A stretch of DNA of 64,000 nucleotides, taken from the NCBI GenBank assembly GCA_914767715.1, contig OU612074.1, forward strand, positions 7,639,501 to 7,703,500, in the 5' to 3' direction. Source of the DNA: Membranipora membranacea (lineage: Eukaryota; Bryozoa; Gymnolaemata; Cheilostomatida; Membraniporidae). Below are positions 57,301 through 64,000 of the stretch, piece after piece. A model generated the notes under the pieces. The model was not told the origin of the DNA, did not search any database, and saw nothing but the letters and a program-made list of their open reading frames with translations. Within the stretch, counting starts at the first letter, position 1. Each line of letters opens with the position of its first letter. The position numbers were made by a program, and so were the translations under genes.

Positions 57301-60300
57301 TGAGTAATACAGGTCAGAATCAGCTCCTCTTGGAATTCCAATTGCTAATTATATGCCTTAAACTGCTTGGAGGGGAGCTTACAGTACCCCTCCTGGTGGT
57401 ACTTCGGATTAGCCTCTGACTTTTGCCTCCCCTACCATTCTGTCTAAACTACGGCCCTGTACAGTGAACCTCACAAGTTATATTATTATTATGCTAAGTG
57501 TAAATCACTAATGATGCAGCAAGATGGCGGCCCTGTCATAGGGACAATCTACCTCAAGTCTTTTGTCTGAATTCCAAGCAGCTCTGAAATAAAAGCTTGT
57601 TAAAAGAAAAGAAAATTAGCATGTTTGGTAATAAGGTCTACAGCACTGACAGTGAAAGTTTAATGTAATATAATATATAATTTAATGATAATATAATAAT
57701 AATTTATAATAAAATATATAATTTAATGATAATATATAATATAGTAATTATAATTTATAAAACAATATATAATTTAATGATAATATATAATAATTATAAT
57801 TTACAATATTATATATTTCTTATTTTGTTTGACAGAGGATGACACGACGTTAGCGGATTACTTGGAGAGTAAGATTCGAGTTTTATGCTGGGTTATGACG
57901 TCACCAGATAATTTAGAGAAGAAGGCCATACACGTGTACAGAACGTGGGCTCACAAATGCAACAAGCTCATATTCGTCAGTAGTCAGGAAAATAATACCT
58001 TCCCCGCACCTGTCATCAGTAAGTTGAAAGCCTTCATACTTAGGCTATCTGCTAACTCATGTTATATTGTACCAAGGCTATCTTATGATCTACCATCAAA
58101 GATACCGAGGCTATCCCCTTTTTTATGTTCTTTGATATTCAGGCTTTGACCAGGGCTCTCCTCAGTTTTGCTGGTCTCAGGCTATCCCCTGTTCCATGGC
58201 AAATTATCCTGAGGCTACCTCTCACGAGGGCTTAATTTACTAAATTGTTTATATTGCAAGTCACTTCCTCTATCCTGTAGACTCTAGAGTCGTGAGAGAT
58301 TATTTTTTAATTTGTGATCTTCTGACATGTTATTTGAGTTTCTTTGTTACTGTAAATTGTACTCTTGTTGCTCCATTTGTTGCTCCACTCGTGGTACCAA
58401 TGTGAGTCATGTGCCATCAGTAACCAATACCCTATACACAATATTCTACACTGAACTTGTGAGTGCTCTTATGGTCTGCAAATGAAAATTTGTGAAATCT
58501 CATCATAAAACACTTCTTTTCCGCGATAATCAAATGCCACGAAATTCCTCGCGCAGCCCTGTTCCTTTTAAAGTGACAGTCCTGCTAGGCCATGTTTGGT
58601 ATGGTTTTAGAGATCTCAGGCTGAAAAGTCATTAGGGCATATGAAATAAAACAGCCTATAAACCTTATTGCAGTAAAACTGCTGCAAAGTCTGATAATTG
58701 GAATCACAGTAGATCGTAATGATTAATTGCCTCTCCCTGACCACTATGATCCTTGTTAAAATATTTGAAAAAAAAACTAAAATGCTATTTTCCACAATTT
58801 TTATTTTTTCATTTTTGTTATTTGCCCTATGAACTCACAATATAGATTTAATGGGGTAATGTATCCACTTTTCTATTAGGACCGACCCTTTGACTGTCTT
58901 TATAAAAAAGTGTTTGTTTATCTCAGAGGTGGACACAGAGGAGGGACGAGAGCATCTTACGGCTAAGACTATGCATGCCTTCAAACATATATATGACAAT
59001 CATCTCAACGAAGCTGATTGGTTCATGAAGGTAAGCTGAGTAATATATACTAATTATCTCCCCTGCTGACTTTTAACATTTAGTGATTATCTCCCCCGTC
59101 GATTTCTTATATATACTTATTATCTCCCCTGCTGACTTCTAGCATTTAGTGATTATCTCCCCCGTCGATTTCTTATATATACTAATTATCTCCCCCGCTG
59201 ACTTCTGTAATTTAGTGATTCCTCCAATCAGGGAAAATGTAATTTCATTCTCACTGCTCAAATGTGGGCAAGAGTCATGGGGGCTCAGACTACCTAATCC
59301 CATCTTATGGATTACCCTAGGCTTTCAAAGGTTATAAGTGGCCTATATTCTGATCATATTGAAAGTCAATCAATCAATCATCCTACTGACTGAGATAATT
59401 CTGATTGATAATTCTGATTGATAATTCTGATTGATAATTCTGTTTGATAATTCTGATTGATAATTCTGATTGATTGATTGCTTCAGTACAATGATAGTTC
59501 TCTAACTGTTCGGTTGTTTCAGGCCGATGATGACACGTTTGCCATTCTGGAGAACCTGAGATATTTCCTAGCTGATAAGGATCCTATGGAGCCTGTATAC
59601 TACGGTCATCATTTCAAAACTATCGTCAAGCCTCAGGGCTACTACAGCGGTGGTAAGATTTAATGAAACAGCTTGAGTACCTTAGCATGGAATTACATGT
59701 GACGGCCCAAGGTCAATTTCAATAAAAGGAGGTTGCGCATGTTAGGTACTCATACTAAATTGGCACTATCAATCTGAGATACCCATCCTGTACGTGTCCC
59801 AGAGCAGTAAGCATATCACAAGGCAAGAGACTCCCATACAGTGCTGGTGATGTGTTTCGACAGTTTCTCTAGCGGATGTTATTCGGTAGATATGAATTGG
59901 AGAAATGTCCCTCTACACCTGTTATATATATCATTTTTATTCCATCAACCATCATCCGAAGATGTTCTCCCTGATGTGCAAAAAATATCTGGTTGACAGG
60001 CGACTACAGTTAGCCACCTTGTTCAAAGTTAGGATTCAGACTTTTCTTATTAAGTATCATATCTGGTGGTCTCCAAAATAAATTTCTAAGCACTGATTTG
60101 TTCTTGTTTTTGTTTAATTTACAAGAGCTATCCTCTCATTGACATTCTCATAAATTTATAAGACAACTCCAAAGTGTATATGAAATAAAAATAAATTGTA
60201 AATGCGGATTAGTTCCTCGCTTGACAACTTTCTAACCCCATGTTCTGTTAAACCATTACTCTGCTATTGTATGATAGAGGTGAGACAGAAGTATAATTAA

Positions 60301-61713
60301 TGAAAATGCTTCATCCAATTTCCTATGATACCCAAATGAAAGTCTTTCCAAGTTGGATATTATTTCTTCTTATTTCCATTTTACTCCCTGTTCAAATTCA
60401 AATCTTTATTCTACCAGGTGGAGGATATGTGCTGAGTAAGGAAGCTCTCACCAGATTTGCTACTAAAGGATTTCATAACAACGCCGTGTGTCGAGAGGAC
60501 GGCGGAGCGGAGGACGCGGAGTTTGGTAAATGTGAGTATCTGTTATCTGTGAGGCTTCTTGAGCTCAGGAGGTTAATGTCACACATACTTCAAAGGTCAA
60601 AAACATAAACGGGGCCTTAGATAAGGCTAACTAAGAGTGAATGTTAACAGCATGATATTTATTGTGATTATGCAATCATCGGCACCAGGAGCATATAAAC
60701 GGTATTTTAGCAAGGGAATCTACCTTTACAAACTTTACAAAGATGAACCCATGCAGCACATGTCCATTGCAATCACTATCCACCAAAAGCTCATTGGGTA
60801 TTCATTTTGTAAGAATTCCTATTAATCTGGTATTGGGTGTTTGCTAGCAGGCATGCAGAATGCAGGAGTCTATTATTATTATTCCTTATTATTCCTTATT
60901 GAAGAACTCCTTGTTAATATGATATTGCATGTTTGCTGACAGGTATGCAGAATTTAGGAGTTAAGACCGCCGAGTCTTACGATGAGAGAGGTGCGAGTAG
61001 ATTTCACTGTTTTAATCCTGGTACTCATCTACACGGAGGTTATCCTGACTGGTACTTACAGTACGACTCACACGGTGCGCCTCATGTAAGTACCTCATTA
61101 TAAAAGTACCTCATGTAAGTACCTCATTATAAAAGTACCTCATGTAAGTACCTCATTTGAGTACCTTATAGGGAGCACAATGTATGCGTACCTAAGCTGC
61201 GCTCATTCTCTAGAGGAGTAAAGTGAACATATCATTTTGACTTTTTGACTTAATCTGGGGTTCAACACACAGCCCTATCAAGTGTAAAAGGGTCCATAAG
61301 AGGAAAAAGTTGCTATTTTCGCGAGCTGAAATTTGATGCTACCTATCACTAGGTCACCCCCAAACTAGCTAAAAATGTTCTCCTCTCGGGTATGAACATT
61401 ACAAAATGTGCAAGGTTATGATATTTTGCTTGATGGGTTGGTTAGCTGCATGCACTACATATGACAAACTTTGTCAACATTGATATGTTATGGAAGTTGT
61501 CTACTGTTTTGAACTGATAAGGTAACTCGTAATTTGTTGTATTATATTTTACAGGGTGTAGATAAAGTGAGCGATTATCCAATCACATTCCACTATGTAA
61601 ACAAAGAAGAAATGTATAGCTTAGCCTGGTATACCTATCATCTCAAGGTGTACGGGCACCTCAGTAAAGCGTTCCCTAAAATTCATGAATATTACAATGG
61701 ACCTAAAGGCTAA
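54388..61713 (+). CDS. C1GALT1: Core 1 beta-1,3-galactosyltransferase (glycosyltransferase family 31), 8 coding exons, 375 aa
   Basis: Transfers galactose from UDP-Gal to GalNAc on Ser/Thr in the Golgi, making core 1 (T antigen) O-glycans. Exons: 54388-54520, 55274-55435, 57836-58018, 58927-59030, 59523-59652, 60418-60531, 60943-61085 and 61555-61713. Phases agree and give 375 residues, against 363 in human. It is a type II membrane protein: a short tail MGYRNQ, then a signal anchor at about residues 7-25, then a stem. The catalytic part has RVLCWVMTSPDNLEKKA, the metal-binding DDD at residues 196-198 in DWFMKADDDTFAILENLRY, GGGYVLSKEAL and FHYVN. The first two luminal Cys (LCW, KCNKL) match the family. 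The Cys-Cys found before FHYV in vertebrates is missing. A TTGACAG acceptor at 54378 shows a non-coding exon upstream. Family membership is certain; the exact orthologue (C1GALT1 or a close paralogue) is less so. Confidence 0.94.
54577..54680. mobile_element. Partial CTAGATCAAG MITE
   Basis: CTAGAACAAGTTTGATCC and AATTTGCCTGCATTCCAG match the left end of the family. The right side is diverged (GCAACTGGTTCTGATCAG). It lies in C1GALT1 intron 1. Confidence 0.5.
55107..55217. mobile_element. CTAGATCAAG MITE, copy 4 (best preserved)
   Basis: 111 bp. CTAGATCAAGCAAGATCC and AAATTGCCTGC on the left mirror GGCAATTTGGATCAAACC and TGATCTAG on the right (about 28-bp arms, roughly 5 mismatches). CTAG is at both ends. 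It lies in C1GALT1 intron 1. Confidence 0.8.
57221..57477. mobile_element. Non-autonomous hAT-like MITE
   Basis: The left end CAGGCCCGTAGATCTAGGGG and the right end CTAAACTACGGCCCTG are inverted relatives. CAGGGCCGTAG is the kind of terminus seen in hAT transposons, and AGGGGAGGCA / TGCCTCCCCT words lie inside both ends. It is 257 bp and non-coding. An 8-bp target duplication is not evident. Confidence 0.55.
57660..57825. repeat. AT-rich tandem repeat next to a C1GALT1 acceptor
   Basis: Repeated AATATATAATTTAATGAT and AATAATTATAATTTA words fill the 3' end of C1GALT1 intron 2, ending 10 nt before the exon at 57836. Confidence 0.8.
59045..59220. repeat. Minisatellite of TTATCTCCC(C)GCTGACTTCT units
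   Basis: Three repeats of about 60-66 bp, alternating TTATCTCCCCTGCTGACTTC and TTATCTCCCCCGTCGATTTC with TTAGTGA and TATATACTAA spacers, lie directly after the C1GALT1 exon 4 donor. Confidence 0.8.
59395..59475. repeat. Short tandem repeat (TGATTGATAATTC)
   Basis: About six copies of a 13-14-bp unit, followed by the acceptor of C1GALT1 exon 5. Confidence 0.8.
61081..61160 (+). repeat. 29-bp repeat that triplicates the C1GALT1 exon 7 splice donor
   Basis: The donor CCTCAT|GTAAGTA at 61085/61086 occurs again at 61114/61115 and 61143/61144, each within a 29-bp unit (TATAAAAGTACCTCATGTAA in part). Use of the second or third donor would read into an in-frame TAA after GTA AGT ACC TCA TTA, so only the first donor keeps the protein intact. 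Confidence 0.9.
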
Positions 61714-63035
61714 CTAGCTTATTTATTCTTTGCTCAATTAAATCACTTGATAGGCCTAGCCGCACTGTAAACTGAGAATACTAAATCGAGGACCTTTCCA
61801 TTAGGTTAGCCTGTCATACTAAAAGGAAACGTCAAAGAAATGAAATATTTAAGTTTCGGAAATGAAGCTCTTATTTGAATCAAGTTTGAAGCTCAACTAT
61901 ATTAAGCGGCAACATCAGGCTGAATTTTTATTGAATTAATCAAATGCTGATATTAATACAAGTATCAGCCACGGTCGTGCCAAAGTGCAGGATGCGTATA
62001 AACTTATATAAGGACCTATACTTACTACATATTGAGGCTATCCGAGGCTAAACTGAACACACCCGGAGAATAGAAAAAGAAATGAAATAATCCAGAAGTG
62101 TTGAGCATGATATAAAGCTTCGATATGCTCTTTTAGGGTGCGTTTGACAATTAGCCCAGTAGTTTTATCGGATATTTAAGGTGAAAGGCCAATTTTTGGG
62201 CATGCTTAGATTGGCGTATTTGAAAATTGACTGTGATCTCATATATTAATGGTTGATACAACAATTATAACTTTGTGAATACTGCTGCCGGACAATCGTA
62301 ATCATGATTATTTATCAATGATAGTCATAACAATTAGAAAAATCAGGTCATATGGTTTAAACTATAACTATGCAGCTCATAAGTACTTTATTTATCAGTC
62401 CTTAAAAGATGTAAAATGGATATTGAATAAAATTTAAACCATGACGTCTTGATTCTAGAAATATATTTAGTTTTTTTGTTTCACTTTTTCTTCACATTGT
62501 CTCACTTTTCTTTTAATTTTAACATGATTTAATTATTTTCCTTATTCTCTTCCATGTTCAGGTGTGCTTTGACAATCCAATAAAAACGCTGATTTGTTTT
62601 CTTCCATGCACCTAGATATTTGCTAATTCCTTCTCAAACAATATATTTTTGATCCCAAATACCCCACACACCTAATCCCTAATAGATGTGAGTGGAGTAG
62701 TCTAATCTGGTCCTCTTTTTTTACAAGCACTACAATGTGTTTCTCAGACGACTTGTTCCTTGTGTCCTAAGCATCTGATGTACGGGCGGTAAGCCAGCGT
62801 CCCATGTGTATTCAATCTTTCAAGTTTGATCCAATTTGCTTGCATTCCGGTTATTCCTGTACTACTGGAGAGCTGCTGAAGACTCCAAGGGCGGGGCACT
62901 CCTAAATTATCCAGGGAGGGTTTATCTATGTGTTCGGCGTTGTATGTGTGTTTTAGGCGTTATCTATGGATTCACTACATTGGGGCATCGGTTCCACCAA
63001 TATTAATTGACATGTACATCAATGTGATGGATGAT
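61714..63035. other. C1GALT1 3' UTR and intergenic DNA
   Basis: Candidate polyadenylation signals after the stop are ATTAAA at 61737, AATAAA at 62426 and AATAAA at 62579. Which is used cannot be told. A partial CTAGATCAAG-family MITE (CAAGTTTGATCCAATTTGC, then GCATTCCGGTTATTCC) lies at 62820-62880. Confidence 0.45.
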
Positions 63036-63560
63036 GTATAATATAATAATAATAATATTATTAAAGTTTATTTACGAAACAATGATTTCTAAGTGTTGTA
63101 CATGTGATAAAAGGTTAAAATAGAAACATATCCTATCAAATAAGCCTGTTGCTGGTAAAATAAATAAAATTGATTAACATTTTATTATCATGAAATTATT
63201 AATGACATGAGAAAAAATTATGAAAGATAAGATAATTAAAACCTACAAGTGGCAACCGCCCAGCACCTTAAAATCCACTATAAAACCTACATATATGGGG
63301 TATATGCTTCACTGAAAAGATGGGTTTTTAGCTGTGATTTAAATGAGAAGGTGGAAGAGAGATCGCGAAGGTAGGATGGTAGGGAGTTCCACACATCATG
63401 TAAAGTGGAATTAATGGATCGACACCCCACTGTTTTTAGCCTACATTGAAAATTGCTCACAAGAGTGTTGGCTAAGTTGAAACGAGTGGTTCGGGCATGC
63501 TTAGAAGTAGTGAAAGATTGAGAAATGAAGGATGGGATGAGTCCTACCATCGGTTTAATT
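63036..63560 (-). mobile_element. 3' end of a CR1/L2-like LINE
   Basis: The minus-strand open frame 63550-63287 reads like the extreme C-terminus of a LINE ORF2, with CRLKTVGCRSI, VWNSLPSYLRD and FKSQLKTHLF. This is the widespread end motif of CR1/L2/Rex-type reverse transcriptases. It stops at 63287. Downstream on that strand is an AT-rich 3' UTR ending in an (ATT)n tail at 63040-63062, as expected for a target-primed insertion. The copy is 5' truncated; there is no polymerase domain. Confidence 0.8.
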
Positions 63561-63573
63561 GCTCATACTCTGC

Positions 63574-63710
63574 TTTGATTGTTGTGAGTGGCATTCCATT
63601 ATCCCCATATTCTGGTAGCAGCGTGATTGTCATTGGAATGCCACTACTAGAAACCTGGGTGGAGTTTTGGAATTCCACTACTAGAAACCTGGGTGGAGTT
63701 TTGGCGCTTA
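63574..63710. repeat. Short duplicated segment with inverted flanks
   Basis: CCACTACTAGAAACCTGGGT plus GGAGTTTTGG occurs twice in tandem (63643 and 63675), preceded by GAGTGGCATTCCATT, an inverted match to AATGCCACTAC. It looks like a small foldback insertion. 63711-64000 shows only a fragment of the CAATTTGCCTGC repeat word at 63859. Confidence 0.5.
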
Positions 63711-64000
63711 TGAAATCTAACCGTCAATTACTGAATCATGTGTATGTGCAGGATAAAGGTTCCCACTTCCCTACCTACAAATATGACACTGTTAGTGTTA
63801 AATGCTGTCACAGCCATTGACACAATTCAAGTATAATGTAGTAAACCAATTTAGACCCAATTTGCCTGCCTATGGGGAGTGTTGTTATTAAATTTCAAAT
63901 GTAATTGGGCGGTAAATAATATGAAAAATGTCAAATCAAAATATCGGTTGAAAATAATACCAGGGTGTCGTAGGAGGAGGTGGGAACCAGATCTTGAATT

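Noticed and set aside
57829-58149. Separate gene starting at 57829
   Set aside because: It is the third coding exon of C1GALT1 read through into the intron. The acceptor at 57835 and the donor at 58019 define the exon.
59045-59475. A CRISPR-like array
   Set aside because: Direct repeats are adjacent with no unique spacers, in animal DNA. These are minisatellites.

Overview
This is a 64-kb piece of nuclear DNA from an animal, most likely an AT-rich marine invertebrate. Genes are split into many exons with GT-AG introns, polyadenylation signals are present, and the proteins are animal housekeeping proteins. There are no operons, and no bacterial or phage genes. The space between genes is full of short foldback transposons, tRNA-derived repeats and LINE pieces, none of which I can place in a species.

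Layout: (1) 1-4.7 kb, repeats: a broken LINE reverse-transcriptase piece, tRNA-like elements and a 51-bp minisatellite. (2) 4.8-8.4 kb, minus: beta-tubulin, 5 coding exons, 445 aa. (3) 13.25-15.53 kb, minus: ribosomal protein eL22 (RPL22), 4 coding exons plus a spliced 3' UTR. Three of its four introns each carry one nearly identical 89-97-nt element with a terminal stem, most simply read as an intronic box C/D-like snoRNA family. (4) 16.67-23.10 kb, plus: AP-2 clathrin adaptor mu subunit, 11 exons, 436 aa. (5) 26.0-36.1 kb, plus: a gene I do not recognise, with two alternative first coding exons (582 or 571 aa). (6) 36.7-43.4 kb, minus: mitochondrial ATP synthase subunit b, 7 coding exons, 273 aa. 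Its leader exon faces a small unknown plus-strand gene of 88 aa at 43.59-44.14 kb, so the two probably share a bidirectional promoter. (7) 44.2-54.4 kb: about 10 kb without a recognised gene, with a 1.1-kb terminal-inverted-repeat element and several MITEs. (8) 54.39-61.71 kb, plus: core 1 beta-1,3-galactosyltransferase (C1GALT1 family), 8 coding exons, 375 aa. (9) 61.7-64 kb: repeats, including the 3' end of a CR1/L2-like LINE.

The genes do not form a pathway. They are unlinked housekeeping functions: cytoskeleton, ribosome, endocytosis, oxidative phosphorylation and O-glycosylation. All exon boundaries were deduced by hand from reading frame, intron phase and GT/AG signals. Every multi-exon model closes in frame, and each recognised protein comes out near its family's length. 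The observations most worth following up are the triplicated RPL22 intronic RNA, the unrecognised gene with phase-matched alternative starts and a duplicated exon fragment, a tandemly repeated splice donor in C1GALT1, and a 110-nt imperfect hairpin at 11.3 kb.
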